Part shown: one piece after another, positions 26,842-35,190 of the stretch
Layout: the number at the start of each line of letters is the position of its first letter
Numbering within the stretch: the first letter of the stretch is position 1
Source of the DNA: Cellvibrio sp. pealriver
GTDB taxonomy: Bacteria > Pseudomonadota > Gammaproteobacteria > Pseudomonadales > Cellvibrionaceae
Length of the DNA: 64,000 bases
Assembly (NCBI RefSeq): GCF_001183545.1
Contig: NZ_KQ236688.1
Span: forward strand, 3,608,395 to 3,672,394
Reading direction: 5' to 3'
Made by a program: the position numbers and the translations under genes
The notes under the pieces: model-generated
Database searches by the model: none
The model's input: the letters and a program-made list of their open reading frames with translations, nothing else
Told to the model about the DNA's origin: nothing

Positions 26842-26994
26842 TCGTCATTCCCGCGTGGGTAGATCCGCATCAGCGGGAAGTCGTCATCCCCGCGTGGGTA
26901 GATTCGCATCAGTAGGGAGTCGTCATCCCCACTCGCGGGGAGATCCATAGGCCTTAAACCCAAAAAGCTGGACTCCCGCGAGCGGGAGTGACGA
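26842..26994. repeat. Tandem plus palindromic repeat cluster upstream of gspD
   Basis: Two 39-base tandem units (26842-26880 and 26881-26919, about 34 of 39 identical, each beginning tcgtcat-cccgcgtggg) are followed by a 75-base palindromic unit (26920-26994) that opens with tcgtcatcccc and closes with gcgggagtgacga. Its inner arms include cactcgcggggaga and actcccgcgagcgggag. The third unit recurs at 31511-31591. This is a REP/BIME-like intergenic repeat. It occupies most of the 252-base gap between gspN and gspD and could form hairpins that set the secretin level. Confidence 0.82.
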
Positions 26995-27086
26995 TGGCGC
27001 GTACACAAAACCTTGCGCACCGTCACTTAGTTAATCAAACTACCCGCCCAATTAGCGTCACTCTATGTCAGCCGGGAATTCCATAC

Positions 27087-29273
27087 ATGTTCAGCGTAAA
27101 AGCCAGTTCTGTTGTTAATACCAGTATAAAAACACTTGCCTCTATCAGCGTACTTATGGCGCTGACCAGTTGCAGTAGTGTCTGGCATAAACCCACCCAA
27201 ACAGAGCGCGGGCAGGAATTAATACGTCTGGAGCCAGTGCGTGAACCCAAAGAATTCTCATCATCAGCAAGCCAGCCCCAGACGCAACAGCAACAAGTAC
27301 CCCAGACCAAAATCAAATCCGGCCCATCGGTAACTATCGGCAGTACAGTGGCCGATGCCCAAGCGCAGGAGCTAGCGCTAGATCTCAAAGGCTCGCCCAT
27401 CGCCGGCAATTATCACAATATGCCGTTACCAGTGTTCATTAATGAAGTCTTTGGTGAGCAACTGGGTTTGTCGTTTACCCTGGATCCACAAATCGAGAAA
27501 CAAGAAGATCTCGTCACCCTGCGTTTAATAGAGGCAGTTCCTCCAGCGGAATTATTCCGTATAGCCCTGCGTACCTTGAATACCTACGGTGTTGCCGTGT
27601 CGCAACAAGGCGATGTACTCAATTTTGCGATAGATAAAAACATCACTGCCGGTGAGACACCTTTATTAGTCAGTGGCCGCGCCCTTCCGGAAGTGCCTCA
27701 ATCCCACCGCCCTGTGTTTATGTTTGTGCCTTTAAAAGCAGTCACTAACTCCCGGGTTGCCGGGTGGGTTCGAGATGCCCTGACGGGAAAAGATATTCAG
27801 GTTAATGAAGACGCAATGCGCAATGCGGTGTTGTTAAAAGGTAAACCAGATCTGGTTAATCAAGCCTTATCAATTATCGAGGTGCTGGATCAGCCCATGA
27901 TGCGCGGTAAATTTTCGGCCAGTATCGAACCCGCTTTTGTGAAAGTGGATGCGCTCAGCAGAAACCTTAAAGAGGTTTTGAATGCTGAGGGTTACGATGC
28001 CCAAATCAAATCCCAAATTGGTTCTATTATCCTGATTCCGCTGGAGGGAACCAACCAGCTGATCGTATTTGCCGCCTCCCAGCAAATCATTAACCATGTG
28101 CGCGAATGGGTGGATGTATTGGATCGCCGCCAACAAATGAGTATCGATCAAGGCATTTTCACTTACGAGGTGCGTAATACAGAGGCCTCCCATATTGTTG
28201 ATCTACTTAATAGTTTCGAAGGTGGCTCATCTGGCTCCACCAGCCGTAGCGGTGGATTGGATTCGGCCTCTAGCGGTTCGGCAGTGTCCGATGTCACCAC
28301 TACCTCAACCTCTATGGGGCAGGGTTCAGGTGCTCAGTCCGCAACTGCCAGAGTAAATGGCGGCAGCTTTGTGGTGGATACCAACCGCAACACCATTATT
28401 TTCAAAGGCAGTGGTCAGGCATGGTTAGACATGCTGCCTGTAATCCAGACTTTGGACAAAGCGGCACCATCTGTATTGATCGAAGTGTTGCTGGCAGAAG
28501 TTACCCTGAATGACAAAGAACAAACCGGTTTTGAGTTTGTCGCCAAAGGCTCGCAAAGGGTAGGCGGAAAACTCTACAGCACCACCTTTGGTACTCTGGG
28601 TGGTTTGGGGGTTGGCTCCGCAGGGCTAAGTGCAACTTTAGATAACGCAGGGGAAACCCGTGCATTGTTAAACCTGTTCTATGAAAACAAGCGTGCAGAA
28701 ATCCGCTCTCGCCCGCGCTTGATGGTCAAGAGCGGCCAACAAGCCACTATAGATGTAGGCACAGAGATTCCAACGCTAGGCTCATCCAGCGGTGTTACTA
28801 CCGGCGGCTTGGTCGTTCCGCCAAGTATTACCAACCGCAAAACCGGTGTACGTTTGACGGTAGCACCTATTGTCCATGCCTCTGGTCATGTAGATATAGA
28901 GATCGATCAAGAGCTGAGTGAAGCGCAACCCAACGAGAGTAGTGGTATCGATTCCCCCAGTATTTTTAATCGTAAAATCCAAACCACCGTCACCCTGCAA
29001 GACGGCGGTTCAATCTTACTCGGTGGTTTAATTTCCAGCTCTAACTCATTGGGAAATGTAGGGGTTCCATGGTTTGGAAAATTGCCTATAATTGGCAAAC
29101 TTCTGAGCGCAGACAATAACTCATCAGCGCGAACAGAGCTGATGGTGATGATCATTCCTTACGTCATCGACAGTCCTGCAGAGGGGCAAGCGGTTACTAA
29201 AAGCATCCAGCAGTCTTTTCAAAACCCCGAAGTTTGGGGTGAATCTGGTTCAGAAGCTGTTCAGAATGATTAA
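27087..29273 (+). CDS. gspD: Type II secretion secretin GspD, lipoprotein form
   Basis: This 728-residue outer-membrane secretin forms the exit channel. ATG at 27087 starts a lipoprotein signal with lipobox L-T-S-C (Cys29), as in XpsD and HxcQ, so the secretin may reach the outer membrane through the Lol pathway without a GspS pilotin (none is present). The N0 domain (about 100-175), N1-N3 modules, a Ser/Thr/Gly-rich loop in N3 (GGSSGSTSRSGG...), the secretin core from VLIEVLLAEVTL and the C-terminal LMVMIIPYVI follow. In-frame upstream codons to 26988 run through the repeat cluster and would destroy the signal peptide. Confidence 0.93.
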   Translation: MFSVKASSVVNTSIKTLASISVLMALTSCSSVWHKPTQTERGQELIRLEPVREPKEFSSSASQPQTQQQQVPQTKIKSGPSVTIGSTVADAQAQELALDLKGSPIAGNYHNMPLPVFINEVFGEQLGLSFTLDPQIEKQEDLVTLRLIEAVPPAELFRIALRTLNTYGVAVSQQGDVLNFAIDKNITAGETPLLVSGRALPEVPQSHRPVFMFVPLKAVTNSRVAGWVRDALTGKDIQVNEDAMRNAVLLKGKPDLVNQALSIIEVLDQPMMRGKFSASIEPAFVKVDALSRNLKEVLNAEGYDAQIKSQIGSIILIPLEGTNQLIVFAASQQIINHVREWVDVLDRRQQMSIDQGIFTYEVRNTEASHIVDLLNSFEGGSSGSTSRSGGLDSASSGSAVSDVTTTSTSMGQGSGAQSATARVNGGSFVVDTNRNTIIFKGSGQAWLDMLPVIQTLDKAAPSVLIEVLLAEVTLNDKEQTGFEFVAKGSQRVGGKLYSTTFGTLGGLGVGSAGLSATLDNAGETRALLNLFYENKRAEIRSRPRLMVKSGQQATIDVGTEIPTLGSSSGVTTGGLVVPPSITNRKTGVRLTVAPIVHASGHVDIEIDQELSEAQPNESSGIDSPSIFNRKIQTTVTLQDGGSILLGGLISSSNSLGNVGVPWFGKLPIIGKLLSADNNSSARTELMVMIIPYVIDSPAEGQAVTKSIQQSFQNPEVWGESGSEAVQND

Positions 29274-29342
29274 GCTCTAATCAAAACCGGCGTGATTTAA
29301 ATCCAAAACCACGCAAAAGGGTTGGCTTTTAATAACTTAGGC

Positions 29343-29370
29343 TTGATCTATAGGTTTGAAGCGGTATATT
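29343..29370 (+). promoter_or_regulatory. Candidate promoter of the abundant secreted protein
   Basis: TTGATC (29343-29348), a 16-base spacer and TATATT (29365-29370) resemble a sigma-70 promoter 100 bases before the coding sequence, in a 200-base spacer after gspD. The implied leader is about 95 bases long and contains a perfect 14-base palindrome. Strength is not predictable by eye. Confidence 0.4.
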
Positions 29371-29430
29371 CTTGGGCGGTCTTTAAATCGTGGGATTGCT
29401 CTTGCAGACCCAAGGACCCAAGACCAATCA

Positions 29431-29444
29431 AATCAACGTTGATT
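29431..29444. promoter_or_regulatory. Perfect 14-base palindrome in the leader of the secreted-protein gene
   Basis: aatcaacgttgatt is its own reverse complement and lies 30 bases before the ATG, upstream of a strong ribosome-binding site (taggag, 29459-29464). It may be a protein-binding operator or, less likely because it has no loop, an mRNA structure. Confidence 0.4.
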
Positions 29445-29473
29445 ATAAATTCATGAAATAGGAGTTAAACCAT

Positions 29474-30865
29474 ATGGTTTCCAAGAAAATTTTAGGAGTA
29501 GCTATCGCTGCTGCTATGTCAGCTCCAGCATTCGCTGTTATCGACATGACCGGTGGTACTGGTGGTGCTGGTGCAGGTGCTGTTGTGTATGCAAAAGAAG
29601 CTATCACTACCGGTCAAGTTACTGATGGTATGGTTCAATTGACCGCTGCTGGTACTGAGTTGAACACCGTTGCTGACCTCGGATTCGGTGTATCTGCTGG
29701 TTCTCATGCTTTTGTTCGTTTCAACTTGACCAACGCTAAATTCAAGACTGCCGTTGTTGCAGCTGATTTGACTTTGCCAGGTCAAACAGTAACTACTAAC
29801 TACATCGTTACTGTTGCTCAAGGTGGTGCTGTTGGCGACAACTATGTAATTTTTGACGTTACTGCTGTTACTGCTCAGACTCAAACTCAAGATGTTCAAC
29901 TGGCTCTGGCTGGTCTGCAAGTAAGCCCAACTGCTGCTACCACTATCAGCTACGCTCACTACAGCACTTCTCCAAACGCTGTAGGTCAAACTGGTGCTCT
30001 GGCAACTGACAGCTATGCGGGTATCAGTGTTGCCGAAGTGTTGGTTCCAACCGTAGTTGCAACTGACCGTGTTGCTGACGTTACCACTACACCAGCATTT
30101 ACTGCATTCGTGAACCCTGCTTCAGCGACAGCTCAACTGGGTACTGTTGAGTTCAAGTTGACCGCAGGATCATTGACTGCTGTTGGTGCGCCAGTGACTG
30201 CTTTGAACCAAGTTATCAATGTTGCTGACGGTCAGTCTTCTATGACTGTTGCTGGTGACCTGAGCTTCACTACTGACGCGAACGCTGCTGCTACAGCTGG
30301 CAACCTGACTTTCGGTGGTTCTGCTTCTGATACCGCAGCTACCAACGTTCCATCTGGAAAGCACAGCCGTTTCACCACTGCGGCTCTTGCTGTTAACACC
30401 GCATACGCAATTGCTGTGACTGCTAAGTCTGCAATCAACGCTGGTGCATACTCTCTGAGCACCAACTTGGTAGGTATTGCTAACGCTGCATACGGTCCAA
30501 CCAATAAAACTGCTTCATTGGGTACAATTACTCGTAGCGGTACTACTGTACAAGTTCCATACGTAACCACCTTTGGTGATTACAACCAACGTTTGGTTCT
30601 GGTTAACCGTAGCAACTTGGATGCACCTTACTCCATTACTTTCACTCCAGAAGCTGGTGTAACTGCAACTGCTAAAGCTGTTGCAAGTGGTACTTTGGCT
30701 AAAGGCAAAACCTTGATTCTGAAGGCTACTGATGTAGTTGAAATCACCGGTGGTTCACGTACTGCTGCTACTATCGTAGTAACTGCACCAAACACTACCA
30801 TTGATGCTGCTACTACTTCAGTAAACTTGTCTGACAAGTCTACTGACACTGTAAAACTGAACTAA
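29474..30865 (+). CDS. Highly expressed secreted Ala/Thr/Val-rich protein of unknown family, surface-layer-like
   Basis: This 463-residue protein has a Sec signal peptide (cleavage near APAFA-VIDM) and a mature part rich in Ala, Thr, Val, Gly and Ser, with no Cys and no Trp and a beta-strand-like pattern throughout. A C-terminal module (about 355-440, VPYVTTFGDYNQRLVLVNRS...) looks like a compact domain. Codon use is strongly biased to GCT, GTT, GGT and ACT, unlike the mixed GCG/GCC use of neighbours, and it has a near-ideal ribosome-binding site and a strong UUCG-loop terminator: all signs of very high expression. These features resemble surface-layer or matrix proteins. Its place directly after gspD suggests, but does not prove, export by that type II system. 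No PEP-CTERM or LPXTG-type tail and no catalytic motif is seen. Confidence 0.75.
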   Translation: MVSKKILGVAIAAAMSAPAFAVIDMTGGTGGAGAGAVVYAKEAITTGQVTDGMVQLTAAGTELNTVADLGFGVSAGSHAFVRFNLTNAKFKTAVVAADLTLPGQTVTTNYIVTVAQGGAVGDNYVIFDVTAVTAQTQTQDVQLALAGLQVSPTAATTISYAHYSTSPNAVGQTGALATDSYAGISVAEVLVPTVVATDRVADVTTTPAFTAFVNPASATAQLGTVEFKLTAGSLTAVGAPVTALNQVINVADGQSSMTVAGDLSFTTDANAAATAGNLTFGGSASDTAATNVPSGKHSRFTTAALAVNTAYAIAVTAKSAINAGAYSLSTNLVGIANAAYGPTNKTASLGTITRSGTTVQVPYVTTFGDYNQRLVLVNRSNLDAPYSITFTPEAGVTATAKAVASGTLAKGKTLILKATDVVEITGGSRTAATIVVTAPNTTIDAATTSVNLSDKSTDTVKLN

Positions 30866-30887
30866 TAACTCAGTAATACAAGCAGTA

Positions 30888-30919
30888 AAAATAAGGGCGC
30901 TTCGGCGCCCTTATTTTTT
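30888..30919 (+). terminator. Rho-independent terminator with UUCG tetraloop
   Basis: A 13-base perfect stem (30888-30900 / 30905-30917) is closed by ttcg and followed by further T residues, 22 bases after the secreted-protein stop. It is one of the strongest terminators in the window, as expected for an abundant transcript. Confidence 0.95.
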
Positions 30920-30970
30920 GGGTGCAATTTGGGTAAGCTTTATGCGTATTTTTTAAAAGGAGTTTTTAAC

Positions 30971-31243
30971 ATGCCAACGATTTCGATGTTTTATGGGATT
31001 CTTATAAGGATGTTTTTTCGCGATATTGAACGCCACAACTTGCCACATATTCATGCGGACTATCAGGGGTATGTTGCTGTGTACTCCATTTATGACGGAA
31101 AGTTGCTTGCTGGCCAGCTTCCATCGAATAAACATAAGCTTGTTGTTGCGTGGATTGAAATACATAAAGATGATTTACTCGCCGACTGGGAATTGGCGGT
31201 AAATGGTAAAAAACCGTTTCCAATCAAAGGGCTGGATCAATGA
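30971..31243 (+). CDS. DUF4160 protein
   Basis: This 90-residue protein has the DUF4160 pattern PTISMFYGILIRMFFRD, HNLPHIHADYQG and a C-terminal WELAVNGKKPF segment. ATG at 30971 has aaggag at 30957-30962. It overlaps the downstream DUF2442 gene by four bases (ATGA). DUF4160/DUF2442 pairs are widespread and suspected to be toxin-antitoxin-like modules, but I know of no firm biochemical role. The pair is placed between two strong transcription units and could be a mobile cassette. Confidence 0.83.
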   Translation: MPTISMFYGILIRMFFRDIERHNLPHIHADYQGYVAVYSIYDGKLLAGQLPSNKHKLVVAWIEIHKDDLLADWELAVNGKKPFPIKGLDQ

Positions 31244-31479
31244 AAATTGCCGAGTTAAGCGTCAAGCCTAACTGGATTCTGTCTATAGTCACAGAAGATG
31301 GTCGTACGGGTGAATTCGATGTAAGCCCATATCTTCAATACGAAGTATTTGAACCACTTAAAGATCCCGCAGAATTCGCCAACATATTTAATGGCAAATA
31401 CTTCGTAGAGTGGGAGTGCGGTGCTGATCTTTCCGCCGATACTATCGAAAGCGGATTAAGTAAAAAAACGGGCAATTAA
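31240..31479 (+). CDS. DUF2442 protein
   Basis: This 79-residue partner of the DUF4160 protein has the family pattern VKPNWILSIVTEDG-TGEFDVSPYL and ends around WECGADLSADTIESG. Translation is probably coupled through the ATGA overlap. The last residues (LSKKTGN) depart from the usual end of the family. No terminator follows except the palindromic repeat at 31511-31591. Confidence 0.82.
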   Translation: MKIAELSVKPNWILSIVTEDGRTGEFDVSPYLQYEVFEPLKDPAEFANIFNGKYFVEWECGADLSADTIESGLSKKTGN

Positions 31480-31510
31480 TTCTAAGGCGTATAAGCGAAA
31501 GCTTCGGATA

Positions 31511-31591
31511 AGTAGGGAATCGTCATCCCCGCGTGCGGGGATCCATAGGTTTTAAGGTCAAAGGCTAGGCTCTCGCGAACGGCAGTGACGA
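31511..31591. repeat. Second copy of the palindromic repeat seen before gspD
   Basis: This segment matches the third unit upstream of gspD (from about 26911 to 26994): agtaggga-tcgtcatcccc, then gcgggga--tccatagg--ttaa, then ctc-cgcga-cgg-agtgacga. Both ends carry tcgtca/tgacga. The copies differ by substitutions and short indels, so the family is old. It lies in the 149-base gap between the DUF2442 gene and the glycosyltransferase gene. Confidence 0.8.
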
Positions 31592-31628
31592 TTAGGTGTT
31601 TAAGCGAGAATGTCAGTAGTGTGTTTAA

Positions 31629-32627
31629 ATGGCGCATCAAAATCTGCATGGAAAAACCATGTTCTCGCATGTCGCCAACAATTCGCCAGTACCTAAATCG
31701 ATTATCTTCTATCGCGATTTCCAGGAATACACCGGCGGCCATCAAAAAGTGGCTGATTACTTTCAGCACTTACGATCTTCCTCCGAATTCATACCGCAAA
31801 TCTGTTTTTCCAAGAGCTCCTTGTGGAATTCGAGTAATCCCTGGTTTCCTGATTATCAACAGCAAATCGAATATATTCCGGGTAATTACGATTACGCTTT
31901 TCTTGCGGGTATGGATTGGCAAATGTATTTGTCAGCGCCGCGTGTACATAATCAGCCGGTTATAAACCTCATTCAGCATGTGCGTCATGCTGATCCTGCG
32001 CAGCCAATGCATCAATATCTCAGTCAAAAAGCGGTTCGCATATGTGTATCGCGCGAAGTGGAATTAGCGATTAACAATACAGGGCGAGTAAACGGGCCGG
32101 TATTTACCATCGATAATGGAATTGCTCTGCCTTCGCTTTCTGGAGTTGAAAAGCGGCACCAGATATTTGTTTTCGGGCCGAAAAATCCGGTGCTGGCGCG
32201 AGAGTTGGTCGCTGAATTGGAGGTGGCGGGAATTAAAACGCATCTTGTGGATCATTGGCTGCCGCGTGAACATCTATTGGAGAAGTTGGCAGCAAGTCAG
32301 ATTGCTATTTTATTGCCCAATCTGACGGAAGGGTTCTATTTGCCTGCATTAGAGGCCATGCATTTTGCCGAGCTAACCATAGTGCCCGACTGTGTAGGCA
32401 ATCGCAGTTTTTGCCATGATCGCCAAAATTGCTTCTTTCCCGAGTACAATACCCCCGCTTTGGTGGCTGCAGTTAACGATGCATTGCAACTGTTAAAGCA
32501 GCCAGAACAATTGAACATTTTTAAACGGAATTGTGCGAGCACTCTGGCTTATCATTCGCTTGAGCGTGAACGCAACGAATTTCTGGGTCTGATGCGACAG
32601 CTGGATTCCATTTGGAGCTCCTTGTAA
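31629..32627 (+). CDS. Glycosyltransferase, GT-B fold (family 4-like)
   Basis: This 332-residue protein opens the sulfated-glycan cluster. The C-terminal half carries a GT4-type donor-binding region (LLPNLTEGFYLPALEAMHFAE, the EGF-LPALEAM motif, then VPDCVGNRSFC). The N-terminal domain begins IIFYRDFQEYTGGHQKV, with an acceptor-side GGHQK glycine loop. No membrane helix is visible. ATG at 31629 or 31659 is possible, and neither has a strong ribosome-binding site. Confidence 0.78.
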   Translation: MAHQNLHGKTMFSHVANNSPVPKSIIFYRDFQEYTGGHQKVADYFQHLRSSSEFIPQICFSKSSLWNSSNPWFPDYQQQIEYIPGNYDYAFLAGMDWQMYLSAPRVHNQPVINLIQHVRHADPAQPMHQYLSQKAVRICVSREVELAINNTGRVNGPVFTIDNGIALPSLSGVEKRHQIFVFGPKNPVLARELVAELEVAGIKTHLVDHWLPREHLLEKLAASQIAILLPNLTEGFYLPALEAMHFAELTIVPDCVGNRSFCHDRQNCFFPEYNTPALVAAVNDALQLLKQPEQLNIFKRNCASTLAYHSLERERNEFLGLMRQLDSIWSSL

Positions 32628-32648
32628 CGCTAATCAACGGATTAAGCT

Positions 32649-33497
32649 TTGATTTCAAATACCATTTTACTAACGGGTTTGCCTCGTGCAGGTACTACGT
32701 TAAGTTGCCATATTCTTAACAGCTGCCCGAATACTCTAGCGCTGCATGAGCCATTGCGACCGGTAGATTTTAATCCCTCAGCAGGTATTCATGATGCTTT
32801 GGAATATATTGCACAGTTTGCAGCATCAACGCGTGAGCAAGTGCTAAATGAAGGGAAGGCACTAAGCCAGCAAAAAGATGGTGCGGTGCCTGAAAACCCT
32901 GTGGCTGCAAATGCGATACAAAATGGCTTGCGCCCTATGGATGTGAGTCTGGATTTTATTGACGTAAGTGCGCGCAATCTAAATCCGCAATTTAATTTAA
33001 TCATCAAGCACAATGCGCTTTTTACGGCGCTCTTGCCAGAATTGGCTGCAGCATTTCCGGTGTTTGCGGTTGTGCGTAATCCCTTGGCGGTGCTGGCCAG
33101 TTGGAATTTGGTCGATTTACCAATCAACAAAGGCCATATTCCTGCAGCAGAGCAATTTGATAATGCATTAAAAAATCAATTGGCAAACACAGCAGATGTA
33201 TTGGATCGCCAATTAATTATTCTTGAATGGTTTTGTGAGCGATATTGCCGTTATTTATCTGGGCGCTGGTTGCGCTATGAAGAATTTGTATCAACGCCTT
33301 TATCACTGATAAATACATTGGAGTTACCTGCGCCTGAAGAGCATCCCCCTATCCGCAACAGCAAAAATAGCGGTTACGATGTGATGCTGATGGAAAAACT
33401 CTATGCTCGTTTAAATACTAAAGGCAATGCAGTCTGGCAAATATATTCGCGCGATCAAGTAGATGCATTGATGGATTCAATCAGGCGCAGCGCATGA
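32649..33497 (+). CDS. PAPS-dependent sulfotransferase
   Basis: This 282-residue protein is expected to move sulfate from PAPS to a glycan hydroxyl or amine. The 5'-phosphosulfate loop TGLPRAGTTL is at residues 9-18 and the 3'-phosphate region FAVVRNPLAVLASWN near residue 140. The P-loop sits so close to the N-terminus that a TTG start at 32649 must be used, because there is no earlier ATG in frame. The stop overlaps the start of the next sulfotransferase (ATGA). PAPS can come from the APS kinase at 39800-40717. Confidence 0.82.
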   Translation: MISNTILLTGLPRAGTTLSCHILNSCPNTLALHEPLRPVDFNPSAGIHDALEYIAQFAASTREQVLNEGKALSQQKDGAVPENPVAANAIQNGLRPMDVSLDFIDVSARNLNPQFNLIIKHNALFTALLPELAAAFPVFAVVRNPLAVLASWNLVDLPINKGHIPAAEQFDNALKNQLANTADVLDRQLIILEWFCERYCRYLSGRWLRYEEFVSTPLSLINTLELPAPEEHPPIRNSKNSGYDVMLMEKLYARLNTKGNAVWQIYSRDQVDALMDSIRRSA

Positions 33498-34264
33498 AAA
33501 CCCTGGATTTTATGATCGTAGGCGTGCAAAAAGGCGGTACAACTGCGCTCAGTTTTTTTCTTGATCAGCATCCACAACTTGCGATGGCAAGTGGGAAAGA
33601 GGTGCATTTATTTGATGCGCCTGACTATTCATCGCAATGGAGTTGCGAGCAAATCAATCAGCGATATGCATCGCATTTTGATAATGTTTCAACGGATGTA
33701 TTGTGGGGCGAGGCAACTCCCATTTATTGTTATTGGCCCGAAATCGCCGCAGAGCTGCAGCGTTATAATCCAGCCTTAAAACTGATTATCATTTTACGCG
33801 ATCCGGTAGAGCGAGCTATTTCACAATATGCGATGGAAAAATCGCGCGGCGATGAAACATTGCCATTGTGGTTGGCATTGTTGTTGGAGCCATATCGGTT
33901 ATGGCGCGATCCGAGTCGTAAACAAGGTGGAGCGCGTCGCTGTCACTCTTACGTGAGCCGAGGAAACTATAGCCAGCAATTAAATAATCTATGTCACTAT
34001 TTTTCGAGCGATCAAATCCTTGTTATAGAAAATAATGAGCTAAATAGCCGACATAAAGAAACATTGGAAAAAGTGGAGCGCTTTTTAGGGGTAAGTGCAG
34101 AACAGTTACCGGAAACAGCGAACATTTTTAGTGGCAACTACGATCGCAACCATTATCGGATAGTACGTTGGTTACTGAAGTGTTATTACCGATTCAGTAA
34201 TCGGCAATTGAAAAAGCAATTACTGAAAATGGGGTGCAACCCCGATTGGAAGTGGCTGAGCTAA
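33494..34264 (+). CDS. PAPS-dependent sulfotransferase (heparan N/O-sulfotransferase-like)
   Basis: This 256-residue protein has the 5' loop IVGVQKGGTTAL (8-19) and 3' motif LIIILRDPVERAISQY (about 97-112), the pattern of carbohydrate sulfotransferases of the Sulfotransfer_1 type. Its His/Glu-rich EVHLFD segment follows the first motif, as in the NDST/3-OST-like bacterial proteins. It is translationally coupled to the preceding sulfotransferase and differs from it in sequence, so two sulfation positions are likely. Confidence 0.87.
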   Translation: MKTLDFMIVGVQKGGTTALSFFLDQHPQLAMASGKEVHLFDAPDYSSQWSCEQINQRYASHFDNVSTDVLWGEATPIYCYWPEIAAELQRYNPALKLIIILRDPVERAISQYAMEKSRGDETLPLWLALLLEPYRLWRDPSRKQGGARRCHSYVSRGNYSQQLNNLCHYFSSDQILVIENNELNSRHKETLEKVERFLGVSAEQLPETANIFSGNYDRNHYRIVRWLLKCYYRFSNRQLKKQLLKMGCNPDWKWLS

Positions 34265-34284
34265 AAAGATTGGGAAGATAATTC

Positions 34285-35190
34285 ATGCAGCAAAAAAACA
34301 TCGCAACCAGCAAACGCAAAGGCATAGTGCTCGCAGGTGGATCAGGTACACGGTTGTATCCCATCACCAAGGCAATCAGTAAGCAAATTGTCCCTATTTA
34401 CGATAAGCCTATGATTTACTATCCGCTGACAACATTAATGTTGGCGGGCATTCGTGATATTTTAATTATTTCTACCCCGCGCGATTTACCAACTTACCGT
34501 GAGCTGTTAGGTAACGGTAATGAATGGGGGCTAACTATCACTTACGCTGAACAGCCATCGCCCGATGGCCTCGCGCAGGCATTTATTATTGGTGAGGAAT
34601 TTATTGGCGATGATAATTGTGCATTAGTGTTGGGCGACAATATTTATTACGCGCACGATTTTTCCCAAGTGTTACAGCATGCGAATAACCGCCAAACTGG
34701 CGCAACTATTTTTGGTTATCACGTAGATGATGCGCGCGCATATGGCGTAGTGGAATTCGCTGACGATGGCACTGTGTTGTCGATTGAAGAAAAACCGCAA
34801 AAACCAAAATCAAAATACGCAGTAACAGGCTTATATTTTTACGATAACCGTGTCATTGATATCGCCAAATCCATCAAGCCATCGGCACGTGGCGAGCTGG
34901 AAATTACCGATGTCAATAAGGCTTATTTATCGATGGGTGAATTAACCGTTGAGTTACTAGGGCGCGGAGCTGCCTGGTTGGATACTGGAACTCACGATAA
35001 CTTACTGGCAGCGAGTCAATTCATCCAAACAATAGAAAAACGTCAGGGATTAAAAGTTGCTTGCCCGGAAGAAATTGCATTTCGCATGGGTTATATCGAT
35101 AAAGAACAGTTAATTAATCTTGCCAAACCATTATTAAAAAGTGGCTATGGCGAGTACCTTATGAATATTCTTGAAGACCGGGTGTTTTAA
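34285..35190 (+). CDS. rmlA: Glucose-1-phosphate thymidylyltransferase RmlA
   Basis: This 301-residue enzyme makes dTDP-glucose from dTTP and glucose-1-phosphate, the first step to dTDP-rhamnose. [14 protein letters not shown] (nucleotide loop), [23 protein letters not shown] and [20 protein letters not shown] are the hallmark motifs. The TAA overlaps the ATG of rmlC (TAATG). Gene order is A-C-D-B. Confidence 0.97.
   Translation: MQQKNIATSKRKGIVLAGGSGTRLYPITKAISKQIVPIYDKPMIYYPLTTLMLAGIRDILIISTPRDLPTYRELLGNGNEWGLTITYAEQPSPDGLAQAFIIGEEFIGDDNCALVLGDNIYYAHDFSQVLQHANNRQTGATIFGYHVDDARAYGVVEFADDGTVLSIEEKPQKPKSKYAVTGLYFYDNRVIDIAKSIKPSARGELEITDVNKAYLSMGELTVELLGRGAAWLDTGTHDNLLAASQFIQTIEKRQGLKVACPEEIAFRMGYIDKEQLINLAKPLLKSGYGEYLMNILEDRVF

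Noticed and set aside
30232..30570. Long minus-strand open frame within the secreted-protein gene
   Set aside because: It is a shadow caused by the biased codon use of the plus-strand gene (repeated GCT/GGT/GTT); it has no start signals and no family resemblance.
29474..30865. PEP-CTERM or LPXTG-type sorting tail on the secreted protein
   Set aside because: The C-terminus is polar (SDKSTDTVKLN) and lacks a Pro-Glu-Pro motif, transmembrane helix and basic tail, so it is not an exosortase substrate.
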